Shown here: positions 36,089 through 44,742 of the stretch, in pieces
Position numbering within the stretch: position 1 is the stretch's first letter
Layout of the letters: every line of letters begins with the position of its first letter
Assembly: GCA_016342345.1 (NCBI GenBank)
Contig: JAEINO010000020.1
Coordinates: forward strand, 1 to 60,683
Length of the DNA: 60,683 nucleotides
DNA from: Pseudodesulfovibrio sp.
GTDB lineage: Bacteria; Desulfobacterota; Desulfovibrionia; Desulfovibrionales; Desulfovibrionaceae
Direction: 5' to 3'
Translations under genes and position numbers: made by a program
Notes under the pieces: model-generated
Told to the model about the DNA's origin: nothing
Database searches by the model: none
The model's input: the letters and a program-made list of their open reading frames with translations, nothing else

Positions 36089-37396
36089 TTACCCGCGCCT
36101 CCCGTCCGTTCCACCGGGACAGATACAATCGTTACCGGGCTTGCGCACCTGAAGCGGCAACACCGAACCAGGACCGAACAGACCATCCATGAACGTCTGG
36201 TAAGCCTCGAAACGGTCATTGGGAACATATGCCTGGATGGTTCCGGCAAAGCCACCGCCCTGTATGCGCCAGGCTCCCTTTCCCTGAAGAAACCGCTCGG
36301 TCAGAGTCAGGGCCAGAGGGATGCCCTGCTCCATGAAATTTGTCGTGCTTATACAGTTTTGCAGCAACCGCCACGAGGACTCTCCTGATGCGTTGACCAT
36401 GTCGAGATACTGTTCCATATCACCGGATCGAAGTGCGGCCGCCTGATGAATGGCCCGTTCGTTCTCCTCAATGAAATGAATAAGCCGGAGCAGGGGACGG
36501 TCACCAACTTCACGCCGAATCTCCGAAGCCTTATCAAGCACCTGCTGAAGGGTCAGGCCTCTTGCCATCTCCTGCCCAAAAAGACGGGATGCACGCTTCA
36601 TCTCGTCCGGGATAGCCGCATATTCAGGGGTCAGGTCAGCATGACTGCCACCTGTGTCCACCACGGCAAGCTGATAGCCCGAATCAGCAAAATCAAACTC
36701 AATTTCCTGCACCAGAGGCTCGGACTGATCTTGAAAGTCGATGGACAACACACCTTGCATCGCACAGGTGATCTGATCCATGAAGCCGCACGGCTTTCCG
36801 AAATAAACATTCTCGGCCATGCGCCCTATGCGGGCCAGTTCAATGGGAAGGACTCTCCCATCGTTGAAAAGCTGATTGAATATCTGCCCGATGCACACCT
36901 CAAAAGCAGCCGAGGAACTCAGCCCGGACCCCATGGGAACATCACCCGCAAGACAGGCATCAAAGGGCGCAATCCCGTGGCCTGCCTCTCTGAATCCATG
37001 GGCAACTCCGCGAACAAGAGCGGCAGAAGTACCTTCTTCCCCCTTGCGAGGCGACAGATCATCAAGCTCTATCTCGATGCTCTCGGCAAAACCTTCGGAC
37101 CGAATGCGAATACCATTGCCATCAGTGGGGGATGCCACGGCCAGACAGTCCAGATGCACGGCAGCAGCAAGCACGACACCATTGTTGTGATCCGTGTGAT
37201 TGCCCCCCAGTTCGGTCCGCCCAGGTGCGCTGACCAGAACAGCCCTCGTCCCGACCGACCACGATTCCATGCGCCTGAACAAATTCATGCATCGCTGAAC
37301 TTGCGCTGGCAGGGCCTGCCTTCCGTACAGCGTGATCAAGGATGCATCCAGCCCACCGCTTGCGGCTGAATCAATATATCCGGCCAGGGTTACCAC
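36089..37396 (-). CDS. galK: Galactokinase
   Basis: 435 residues, GHMP kinase. The galactokinase signature GRTELGGNHTDHNNG (about 59-73) and the ATP loop VPMGSGLSSSAAFE (about 152-165) are intact, and RIQGGGFAGTIQAYVPN closes the C-terminal motif. It makes galactose 1-phosphate from ATP and alpha-D-galactose. GTG start: the galT stop TAG and this GTG share a base. Confidence 0.95.
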   Translation of the reverse strand: MVTLAGYIDSAASGGLDASLITLYGRQALPAQVQRCMNLFRRMESWSVGTRAVLVSAPGRTELGGNHTDHNNGVVLAAAVHLDCLAVASPTDGNGIRIRSEGFAESIEIELDDLSPRKGEEGTSAALVRGVAHGFREAGHGIAPFDACLAGDVPMGSGLSSSAAFEVCIGQIFNQLFNDGRVLPIELARIGRMAENVYFGKPCGFMDQITCAMQGVLSIDFQDQSEPLVQEIEFDFADSGYQLAVVDTGGSHADLTPEYAAIPDEMKRASRLFGQEMARGLTLQQVLDKASEIRREVGDRPLLRLIHFIEENERAIHQAAALRSGDMEQYLDMVNASGESSWRLLQNCISTTNFMEQGIPLALTLTERFLQGKGAWRIQGGGFAGTIQAYVPNDRFEAYQTFMDGLFGPGSVLPLQVRKPGNDCICPGGTDGRRG

Positions 37397-38436
37397 TACT
37401 CGCTCTCCAGATAATGCACTTCGGACAGCTCACGCAGACGGGCAGCGGCAGCCTCGGCAGTGAGGTCGCGTTGGGACATGGCCATCATCTCGAAACCGAC
37501 CATGAACTTCTTGACCGACCGAGACCGCAGCAACGGCGGATAGTAATGAAGATGAAAATGCCAAGGGGAATGGTCTCCACCGTCCGAAGGACTCTGGTGG
37601 ATACCCATGGAATAGGGAAAAGAAGTCTGGAAAAGATTATCATATCTGATACCGAGCCGTACCATGGCATCAGCAAGGTCAGCCCGCTGCTTCCTGTTCA
37701 TCGAAAGGATGGAATCCATATGGGACCTGGGCAGAATCATGGTTTCAAAGGGCCACACAGCCCAGAACGGCACCAGCACCACAAAGGAATCATTCTCGAA
37801 AACAACTCGTTCGCCAGCGTCCAGCTCGCGTTCCAGATAACGGCAAAGCAGACATTCGCCCCGCTCTGCATGGTGAATGGCCTGACGGGTGTTTTCCATG
37901 GATGGATACATGGGAACACTTCTGGTCGCCCATATCTGCCCATGAGGATGAGGATTCGAGCATCCCATGATCAAACCGCGATTCTCAAAAATCTGAACGT
38001 ATTTGATATCATCGCGCCTGGACAATTCCGCGAACTCTGAACACCAGACGTCCACCACCTTTTCGGCACACTCGACACCAAGTCGGGCCATGGACAGATC
38101 GTGTCGGGGGGAATAGCAGATGACCCGGCAGATACCGGTCTCGGCTTCGGCCACAAGAAAATCATCGGAAGGCGGAACCTCTCCGATCATATCCGGCCTG
38201 AGTGAGGCAAAGTCATTGGTAAAGACAAAGGTATCGGCATAGTCGGGATTGACCTCTCCACCAGCCCGGACGTTGCCGGGACAAAGATAGCACTGGTCAT
38301 CAAATTCGGGCAGCAGTGCGAGGTCAGGATCTTCCTGCTGCCCCTGCCAGGGCCGCTTGGTCCTGTGAGGCGAAACCAGCACCCATTCGCCCGTAAGCTG
38401 GTTAAACCGACGATGCGGATTGTCATCGAAATACAT
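37396..38436 (-). CDS. galT: Galactose-1-phosphate uridylyltransferase
   Basis: 346 residues from ATG 38436 (GGGGGGA upstream), preferred over the frame beginning at 38502. Zn-binding cysteines in YLCPGN and the catalytic HPHGQIW triad (near residue 164) are present. It transfers UMP from UDP-glucose to galactose 1-phosphate. It is the first gene of the unit. No galE epimerase gene is present in the window, so that step must be encoded elsewhere. Confidence 0.95.
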   Translation of the reverse strand: MYFDDNPHRRFNQLTGEWVLVSPHRTKRPWQGQQEDPDLALLPEFDDQCYLCPGNVRAGGEVNPDYADTFVFTNDFASLRPDMIGEVPPSDDFLVAEAETGICRVICYSPRHDLSMARLGVECAEKVVDVWCSEFAELSRRDDIKYVQIFENRGLIMGCSNPHPHGQIWATRSVPMYPSMENTRQAIHHAERGECLLCRYLERELDAGERVVFENDSFVVLVPFWAVWPFETMILPRSHMDSILSMNRKQRADLADAMVRLGIRYDNLFQTSFPYSMGIHQSPSDGGDHSPWHFHLHYYPPLLRSRSVKKFMVGFEMMAMSQRDLTAEAAAARLRELSEVHYLESE

Positions 38437-38519
38437 GGATAATCCCCCCGCCAACTCATCCGTTCCAGAGGTCAGAACAACCCTGACCAGCCAAAATTCC
38501 AAGCTTTAAAAATCGTACC

Positions 38520-38531
38520 GCAAACGTTTGC
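38520..38531 (-). promoter_or_regulatory. LacI-family operator upstream of galT
   Basis: GCAAACGTTTGC is a perfect 12-bp palindrome with the central CG typical of LacI/GalR operators. It sits 83 bp upstream of the galT start, downstream of a minus-strand TTGACA, where repressor binding would block transcription. Confidence 0.75.
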
Positions 38532-38765
38532 AGAAGACCCTTGCACAGAATCATACAGCACTTGTTCTGTCAAGAAGCAGCCAGACTTTTGGTTGGTACA
38601 TGAAGTGTCATGAATAGAAACAACGGCAGACAGAATTCCGGCAGATCCCCTTTTTCAGGGCCTTTTCATCCCGGATCTGAACAGATCTGAAACGCCTTCC
38701 CGATCATATTTTCAAAAAAGATTGTAGACGCATCTGGTCCCCTGTTGGGAAAAATAAAAGCGAGC

Positions 38766-38795
38766 TTGGAATTCCAGCACGTTTTGCTGTATCCT
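38766..38795 (+). promoter_or_regulatory. Promoter of the Gfo/Idh/MocA gene
   Basis: TTGGAA, 18-base spacer, TATCCT. The start codon is 27 bases after the -10. Confidence 0.5.
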
Positions 38796-38821
38796 TTCCC
38801 GAAATCCCAAAAGGACAAAGC

Positions 38822-39823
38822 ATGAAAAAAGTTCGCTTCGGCATACTCAGCACGGCCAAGGTCGGCATAAAAAAAGTCATCCCGGCATTGCAAAAAGGAA
38901 AATACTGTGAGGTCAAGGCCATAGCTTCGCGCTCTGAAGCCGCCGCCCGACAGGTTGCCGAAACCCTCGGCATTCCCAAGGCGTATGGCAGCTACGAGGA
39001 ACTTCTCTCTGCCCCGGACATCGATGCCGTGTACATCCCCTTGCCAAACAATCTGCACGTGAACTGGTCCATAAACGCACTCAGAACAGGCAAGCACGTT
39101 TTATGCGAAAAGCCCATCGGCATCGATACAGAGGAAGCCAACCGCCTCATCGACGCCACCAGTCGCTATCCCGACCTGAAGATCATGGAAGGATTCATGT
39201 ACCGCCACCACCCTCAGTGGGTCGAGACAAAGCGCTTGGTTGACTCCGGCGAAATAGGCGAATTGATCACCATCCAGTCATTTTTCTCCTACTTCAATGC
39301 CGACCCGGACAACATCCGCAACAAGCCCGATGCCGGAGGAGGCAGCCTGATGGATATCGGCTGTTACTGCATTTCGCTCTCGCGCTTCCTCTTCAACACC
39401 GAACCGAACCGCGTCTGCGGGGTCATGGACCTGGACCCTGCATTTGGCACGGACAGACTCTTTTCCGGCATGATGGATTTCGCGGGCAAAGTGGCGACCT
39501 TCACCTGTTCAACCCAGCTTGCAAACTACCAACGGGTAAACGTTCTCGGCACCAAGGGACGCATCGAAATATTGATCCCGTTCAACGCACCGCCAGATGC
39601 ACCTTGCCAGATCATCATCCAGCAGGACGACAAGGCAGAAGACTCATTGCGAACCATCACCTTTGGAGTCAGCGACCAATACACCATCCAAGGTGACCTT
39701 TTTGCCAAGGCCATTCTGGACAACACGCCGGTACCAACGCCACTCATTGATGCATGGGCCAACATGCACACCATCGAGACCCTGCTGGAAAGCGCGAAAA
39801 AAGGTACATGGTCAATCTGCTAA
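38822..39823 (+). CDS. Gfo/Idh/MocA-family NAD(P)-dependent oxidoreductase
   Basis: 333 residues. N-terminal Rossmann fold (VRFGILSTAKVGIKKVIPAL), the conserved EKPIG motif near 98 and a C-terminal GFO_IDH_MocA domain starting GFMYRHHPQW. Such enzymes oxidise or reduce sugars, dihydrodiols or nucleotide sugars. No substrate is evident. A likely role in sugar metabolism comes only from the neighbouring gal genes. AAAGGAC precedes ATG 38822. Its stop codon lies in the loop of a 13-bp hairpin. Confidence 0.85.
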   Translation: MKKVRFGILSTAKVGIKKVIPALQKGKYCEVKAIASRSEAAARQVAETLGIPKAYGSYEELLSAPDIDAVYIPLPNNLHVNWSINALRTGKHVLCEKPIGIDTEEANRLIDATSRYPDLKIMEGFMYRHHPQWVETKRLVDSGEIGELITIQSFFSYFNADPDNIRNKPDAGGGSLMDIGCYCISLSRFLFNTEPNRVCGVMDLDPAFGTDRLFSGMMDFAGKVATFTCSTQLANYQRVNVLGTKGRIEILIPFNAPPDAPCQIIIQQDDKAEDSLRTITFGVSDQYTIQGDLFAKAILDNTPVPTPLIDAWANMHTIETLLESAKKGTWSIC

Positions 39824-39841
39824 GCCTTGCAGATTGACCAT
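39808..39841 (+). other. Hairpin enclosing the stop codon of the Gfo/Idh gene
   Basis: ATGGTCAATCTGC and its exact complement flank TAAGCCTT, so the TAA is in the loop. No T run follows. It may act with the convergent gene as a bidirectional end structure. Confidence 0.5.
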
Positions 39842-39903
39842 GACCATGTCAGCACTCTGGAAAAACGCTGCCGCGTCTTCTTTTTCTGCTATTCTCGACG
39901 TCC

Positions 39904-41637
39904 CTATCTGGCAGGGATATATGTCACGCCAGTGGACTTCGGCGGAGCAATATCCTTACGCTTCTTGACATATTCGATGAACGCCTGAACATCTCCAAAA
40001 CCTGTATCATAGCGATCAGCAACCTGCTTCAGGACTTCATATCCATCCCCGCCACTGGCAAGAAACGCACTGACGACCATGTTATATTTTTTTGCAGCAT
40101 CAAGCGATTCCCACTTTCCGTCCCGACCCAAAACATCAACGCGCGTCACTCTGCTTCCTTCAGGTCTGGTCATGTCCGCCGTGTAGCGGGCACCGGCCAC
40201 GCAGGGGAATGCACCGTCTCCAATGGTCACACCGTGTTCCAGCGCAACCCGTATCTGCCTTCCGGTTATTCTCAGGACATGAAGCGTATTGTTGAAAGGC
40301 AGAAGGACATAAGCCGATCCCACGGTGATATTTCCCTGTTCCAGCCCCACACGCACTCCACCAGCATTCATAAATGCAATGGTGACAGATTCTCCTGTGG
40401 AATCAACCTTATCGAGCATTGACTGACAGACGATAGGGGCCATCAGACTGCCGTGGGGCAGGGGAACCCCTGAATCGGTAACGCCAGGCACCCTGATATG
40501 CGGCAAAGGTCCTGTTGCTACCCCAATAACATCCTGGCGCATGCCTTCCACGCCCTTGTTATATGGTTTTAGAAAAGCAACTGACTCAGTGCTTTCTGCC
40601 ACCACTTCGGTCATGGGGTTGTCGGCAATATCCTTGAGCACCGCTTTTCGGGCAGCCCCTGTCAGCTCAATCTTGTCGCCGGCTTCATTCTTGCGCTTGA
40701 AGTCGTCCGCCAACAGCATGATCGGCTTGCCTCTGGCAGCAATGACATGTCCCTCATCATCAAAAATCACGTCCAGATGGCCCAGAACACGGCTCCATTT
40801 CCAGGCCGTGACCACATAGACATCATTACCGTCCGCCCCCTTAACCACTACGGGATATGGGCCTTCCACGGTTTTGCCCATGGTATTCATGGTCGCAGCA
40901 TCACCAAGAAGGGTATGGGAATGTCCACCAACTATGACATCAACACCGGGAACAACAGCGGCAAGTTCCTTGTCGCGATCAAGACCGACATGAGTCAACA
41001 AGACGATCTTGTTGATACCTTGCGCTTCCAGTTCCCGGACGTATTTCCGGGCAGCCTCGGCCTCATCACCAAAGGACACGCCAGGCCCGGATTTGGATAT
41101 ACGTGCCGTATCACCGGTAGTCAGGCCTATGACACCCACCTTTTCCTCACCGTATGAAAAAATACAGTAGGGCTTCACCCGTGCAGCCAATTTCGGGATA
41201 CCAACAGCATCAACATTCGCGCCGAGTACCGGCACTCGTGCGTAATCCAGAAAATCGGCCAGAAAGTCAGGCCCCTTGTCGAATTCATGGTTGCCCAAGG
41301 TCATGGCATCAAAACCAAGACGGTCCAAAAACTCCATCTCAGGTCTACCACCATATTTCATGAAGTACAGATCACCCTGCACAACATCGCCAGCATGAAG
41401 TAAGACCACGTTCTTTTTCTCGCTACGGACAGCGTCCACAGCCGTTTTAAGACGAGCCCAGGCTCCCAACTTCACATAGGTGGACTCTCCACCGGGCTTG
41501 AGCTTGTCCGAGGTAGCATCAAGATAGGAGTGGGAGTCATTGACATGCAACAACGTCAGATCAAAACTCCAGACAGGTTGGGCAAGAAGCAACAAGGCCA
41601 GAGCCAGCCCGAACGGAAACCATTTTTTCATATGCAT
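39904..41637 (-). CDS. Secreted 5'-nucleotidase / UshA-type metallophosphoesterase
   Basis: 577 residues from ATG 41637 (GAGG upstream). Sec signal peptide (MKKWFPFGLALALLLLAQPVWS) followed by the metallophosphatase domain: LLHVNDSHSYL, HAGDVVQGD, TLGNHEFDKG, LTHVGLDRD and GGHSHTLL carry the dimetal ligands. The C-terminal 5'-nucleotidase domain (about 345-555) includes NAGGVRVGLEQG and FNNTLHVLRITG. It would release nucleosides and phosphate from nucleotides in the periplasm. Monocistronic. Confidence 0.9.
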   Translation of the reverse strand: MHMKKWFPFGLALALLLLAQPVWSFDLTLLHVNDSHSYLDATSDKLKPGGESTYVKLGAWARLKTAVDAVRSEKKNVVLLHAGDVVQGDLYFMKYGGRPEMEFLDRLGFDAMTLGNHEFDKGPDFLADFLDYARVPVLGANVDAVGIPKLAARVKPYCIFSYGEEKVGVIGLTTGDTARISKSGPGVSFGDEAEAARKYVRELEAQGINKIVLLTHVGLDRDKELAAVVPGVDVIVGGHSHTLLGDAATMNTMGKTVEGPYPVVVKGADGNDVYVVTAWKWSRVLGHLDVIFDDEGHVIAARGKPIMLLADDFKRKNEAGDKIELTGAARKAVLKDIADNPMTEVVAESTESVAFLKPYNKGVEGMRQDVIGVATGPLPHIRVPGVTDSGVPLPHGSLMAPIVCQSMLDKVDSTGESVTIAFMNAGGVRVGLEQGNITVGSAYVLLPFNNTLHVLRITGRQIRVALEHGVTIGDGAFPCVAGARYTADMTRPEGSRVTRVDVLGRDGKWESLDAAKKYNMVVSAFLASGGDGYEVLKQVADRYDTGFGDVQAFIEYVKKRKDIAPPKSTGVTYIPAR

Positions 41638-42004
41638 CGAAAACCTCACGATATTTCAGTGCTCCACTACCAAGGAACATGAAAAATTAAAACACATCCA
41701 AACAGAAAAAAACCACCTTCTGGCAAAACCGTCTTTTCCCCGCTTGTGCAATCCTACACAGACTTCTTCCTTTCGAGACCACGAATATTGCCAAGCCCCT
41801 GCCTTTAACAGGCTCCACGTCACGATTCCCCTCCTTTGCGCCATTTACCACTCGCTGACTTGTGAAAAATAAGATTTTCAAGACCGATTGACGCAACCAA
41901 CTTTCAGCGTATCCTAGTGGGTGCTCAGACAAACTGTCCCCGTGACAACGGTGCAAAAGGACTGATGCTCACACCCTACACACTGTAAAAAAGGAAGTTT
42001 TGGA
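41638..42004. other. Gene-free interval upstream of the interrupted small gene
   Basis: It holds leader DNA of the 5'-nucleotidase on the left and a good promoter (41888-41915) on the right. No credible frame. Confidence 0.5.
41888..41915 (+). promoter_or_regulatory. Promoter of the small membrane-protein gene
   Basis: TTGACG, 16-base spacer, TATCCT. The interrupted gene starts 89 bases downstream. Confidence 0.55.
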
Positions 42005-42133
42005 ATGAACGAAGAATTGCTCTTCGCGGAAAGCACTATGATCTTTCTGCTGATTGGATTTGTCTATTCCCTTTGCATAAACATAGCCAACCGGATTCCC
42101 TGGAAAACATCAAAACTCAGGCAAAGTTTGTAA
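42005..42133 (+). pseudogene. Small membrane-protein gene interrupted by IS66 (5' part)
   Basis: ATG 42005 follows GGAAG and opens a frame of 42 codons with one membrane helix (MIFLLIGFVYSLCINIA). The TAA stop at 42131 is supplied by the left end of the IS (GTAAGCGC). Removing the IS and one copy of CAAAGTTT joins this frame to KKFSSKYPQSCG... at 44519-44612, giving a 72-residue protein with a basic, Cys-containing tail. The family is not recognised. The shortened protein may still be made. Confidence 0.7.
42122..42129 (+). repeat. Target-site duplication, left copy
   Basis: CAAAGTTT directly abuts the IS66 left end and is repeated at 44511-44518. Eight base pairs is the standard IS66 duplication. 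Confidence 0.9.
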
Positions 42134-42207
42134 GCGCACGATAAACCCCTTCTTACAGCAACACCTCATCAATGCCATGATGCCCTTCAGATCAAGGAGG
42201 AGCAACC

Positions 42208-42552
42208 ATGGCCAAGACATCCCGAAAACAGAAGAAACCCCGTTCAGCCGAATTTTGGCGTAAGCATGTCGATGGCTGGCGTGCGAGCAGGCTGACGCAA
42301 GCCGAATACTGCCGCAGACATAAGCTTTCGGCAGGAGCGTTCTATCACTGGAAGCGCCGCTTTCTGAGTCACGGAGAAGATGTTTCCGACAACACGCCGA
42401 ACATCGTTGCGATTCCGGTGCAACAGATCACAGTCAAGGAAGTTCAGCAGCCGATCATTCTGCATGCGTCTGGCTACCAGATAGAACTGTCAGGCGACTT
42501 TTGCCAGGGCACCCTGGTCAAACTCCTTGAAACCCTTGGCCGGTTCGCATGA
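42208..42552 (+). CDS. tnpA: IS66 accessory protein TnpA
   Basis: 114 residues. Basic start and an HTH-like segment (WRASRLTQAEYCRRHKLSAGAFYHWKRR) typical of IS66 OrfA. AAGGAGGAG precedes ATG 42208. The end overlaps tnpB by 4 bases (ATGA), so the two are co-translated. Needed together with TnpB for IS66 transposition. Confidence 0.9.
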   Translation: MAKTSRKQKKPRSAEFWRKHVDGWRASRLTQAEYCRRHKLSAGAFYHWKRRFLSHGEDVSDNTPNIVAIPVQQITVKEVQQPIILHASGYQIELSGDFCQGTLVKLLETLGRFA

Positions 42553-42899
42553 TCCTGCCTTCGATCACGCAAGTATACCTCGTGCTGGGCTCAACGGATT
42601 TACGCAAGGCCGTCAACGGTCTGTCTCTCCTTGCCGCCGGTCTTCCAGAGATGGATGTTTTCAGCGGACAACTGTTCGTCTTTTGCAACAAAAGCCGGAC
42701 GCTCATCAAAATCCTCTACTGGGATCGCAACGGATTTTGCCTGTGGCAGAAGCGGTTGGAGAAGCATCGCTTCTTTTGGCCCGAGTCCAGGGAGCAGGCT
42801 TTGGAGCTTGGATCGCGTGAGCTTTCGTGGCTCCTTGAAGGACTCGACCCCATGCAGATGCAGGGCCATCCGAGTCTGAAATATTCGACGATTTTTTGA
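42549..42899 (+). CDS. tnpB: IS66 accessory protein TnpB
   Basis: 116 residues of the IS66 Orf2 family: VYLVLGSTDLRKAVNGLSLLA near the start, FVFCNKSRTLIKILYWDRNGFCLWQKRLE in the middle. It is intact. The exact role in transposition is not known for the family. Confidence 0.92.
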   Translation: MILPSITQVYLVLGSTDLRKAVNGLSLLAAGLPEMDVFSGQLFVFCNKSRTLIKILYWDRNGFCLWQKRLEKHRFFWPESREQALELGSRELSWLLEGLDPMQMQGHPSLKYSTIF

Positions 42900-42942
42900 C
42901 TATTATCTTTACATTTCAACACATTATGCGTAAAAAATCTTC

Positions 42943-44464
42943 ATGAGCAACGCAGTTCTTCCAAATGATCCCAAGGCATTAAAGGCCATCCTTGCCGACC
43001 GGGACGAATACATTTCCGAGTTGCAGGAGCAGGTCCGGTGGCTCAAAGCCGTCATTCATGCGGCGTCTTCCGAGCGCCGAGCCAAACCTACGGCCAATGA
43101 ACGGCAGTATTCGTTGTTTGACGAGGCCGAGGCTGTTGCTGCGGAGTTCTTGAAAACCGACGACAGCAGCGTCTCCGTACCCTGTCATACCCGCAGGAAG
43201 CGAGGTCGGCGTCCCATCCCGCCAACTTTTCCCCGTGTGGAAGTTGTTCACGACCTGCCCGAAGAGGACAAGACGTGCCCTTGCGGCTCTCCTTTGACCC
43301 GCATCGGTGAAGAAGTCAGCGAAAAGGTGGACTTCATTCCGGCAAAGATTCAGGTAGTGCGCCACGTCCGTCCCAAGTACGCCTGTCGAAATTGCGAGGG
43401 AGTGGAGGACGATGGCCCCTGTGCCGCCGCAGATCATTCCCAAGGGCATCGCCACATCCGGCCTCCTGGCCTATGTCCTGGCGTCCAAGTTTGTTGACGG
43501 ACTGCCGTTCTATCGTCAGGAACGCATGTTTGCCAGATTGGGCCTGGATGTCTCCCGGAGCACCATGTGCGGCTGGGCTCTGCAGGCTGCCGAGGCTTGC
43601 GAGCCGATCATGGAGCTTCTACACGAAGAGATTTTGTCTGGGCCGGTCCTGAATTTGGATGAGACCACGGTGCAGGTGTTGAAAGAACCTGGCCGGAAGA
43701 ACACGAGCAAATCGTATATGTGGCTCGCCCGAGGCGGACCTCCTGGAAAACCCGGCGTACTCTTTCATTATTCCCCCTCGCGTTCCGGCAAGATTGCCGA
43801 GGAGCTGGTGCGTGACTTTTCTGGCTACCTGCAAACCGATGGGTATGCGGGATATAACGCTCTTGGGGAGCGAGAGGGCATTATTCATCTGGGCTGTATG
43901 GCGCACGTGCGGCGTAAGTTCATGGATGTGCTCAAGGCTGGGACAAAGAAACGCGGCACGGCTCAGGAGGTGGTCGACCTCATTGCTCAACTCTATGGCC
44001 TGGAAAAACAGGCCCGGCAAGCGGGCTTTGATGCGGATCGCATCCTAGCCATGCGTCAGAACCAGTCCAGTCAGATCATGGATACCATTAAGGCTTTGCT
44101 TCTGGAACGGGGACAGACCACGCCGCCGAAAAGCCTGCTCGGTCGCGCCATCTCCTACGCCTTGGGGCAGTGGGAGCGGGTTGAAGCGTATCTTGAAGAC
44201 GGCATCTTGCTGCCGGATAACAATTTGGCCGAGAATGCCATCCGCCCCTTTGCGGTCGGTCGGAAGAACTGGCTCTTTTCAGGTTCTCCCAGAGGCGCTG
44301 CGGCAAGCGCGGCCTTGTACAGCCTGGTAGAGACGGCGAAGGCCAATGGGCTGGAACCGCTACGGTATCTGCATTTCCTTTTTGAAAGACTACCGGGTAT
44401 GAAGTCCGATGACGAGAGACGAAGCTTGTTGCCGCAGTATCTTGCCGCCGAAAAGTTGGTATGA
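42943..44464 (+). pseudogene. tnpC: IS66 transposase TnpC, frameshifted
   Basis: The N-terminal part (42943 to about 43410) contains the leucine-zipper-like start, a basic RRKRGRRP stretch and the CPCG...CRNCEG zinc-finger region. The reading then shifts by +1: the rest (from about 43410, open to 44464) begins MAPVPPQIIPKGIATSGLLA and carries the DDE catalytic domain (LNLDETTVQV, QTDGYAGYN, and NNLAENAIRP with the Glu) and the C-terminal IS66 tail. The first frame ends at 43497. A small deletion near GAGGACGATGGCCCC is the likely cause. No slippery heptamer suggests programmed shifting. Confidence 0.85.
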
Positions 44465-44510
44465 TAACAGGATGTGGAAGCTTGGAAGAGGTCAAAAAGT
44501 TTGCGCTTAC

Positions 44511-44518
44511 CAAAGTTT
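44511..44518 (+). repeat. Target-site duplication, right copy
   Basis: CAAAGTTT, identical to 42122-42129. The interrupted frame resumes here and ends at TAA 44610-44612. Confidence 0.9.
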
Positions 44519-44612
44519 GAAAAAATTTTCCAGCAAGTACCCACAATCCTGCGGGCAAGACAATTCATTTTACTGTTTTTTCAACCGAAAGGTGTTTATT
44601 AATCATTCATAA
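44519..44612 (+). pseudogene. 3' part of the interrupted small membrane-protein gene
   Basis: Continuation of the frame begun at 42005. It encodes about 30 residues ending FFNRKVFINHS. It has no start of its own. Confidence 0.6.
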
Positions 44613-44652
44613 TAAAACCGCTGCTTGCGTTTCACAACATCAGCACAAAAAT

Positions 44653-44677
44653 CCCCGTCTCATGGCGGGGCTTTTTT
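44653..44677 (+). terminator. Terminator of the interrupted small gene
   Basis: CCCCG pairs with CGGGG across an 8-base loop and is followed by CTTTTTT on the plus strand. Confidence 0.7.
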
Positions 44678-44690
44678 GATGCCGCAAACA

Positions 44691-44720
44691 GGAAAGCCCC
44701 ACCTTCTGGCGGGGCTTTCC
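44691..44720 (-). terminator. Terminator of glnN
   Basis: GGAAAGCCCC pairs perfectly with GGGGCTTTCC over a 10-base loop, 22 bases after the glnN stop. Confidence 0.7.
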
Positions 44721-44742
44721 GAATTTTCATGACAAAGAAACG

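Larger units (their letters stand above)
38437..38821. other. Divergent promoter interval between galT and the Gfo/Idh gene
   Basis: It contains the LacI-type palindrome (38520-38531), a TTGACA (minus, 38568-38573) with possible poorly spaced -10 TATGAT (38550-38555) for galT, and the promoter of the rightward gene (38766-38795). No gene is seen. Confidence 0.5.
42130..44510 (+). mobile_element. IS66-family insertion sequence, 2381 bp
   Basis: The ends are GTAAGCGCA on the left and the complement TGCGCTTAC on the right, with weaker similarity further in. The 8-bp duplication CAAAGTTT flanks it exactly. The inside carries the three IS66 genes tnpA, tnpB and tnpC in order, but tnpC is frameshifted, so the copy probably cannot move by itself. 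The intact duplication indicates a fairly recent insertion. Confidence 0.93.

Noticed and set aside
43395-43415. Programmed ribosomal frameshift in tnpC
   Set aside because: IS66 tnpC is normally one frame. There is no slippery heptamer or downstream structure, so a mutation is the simpler reading.
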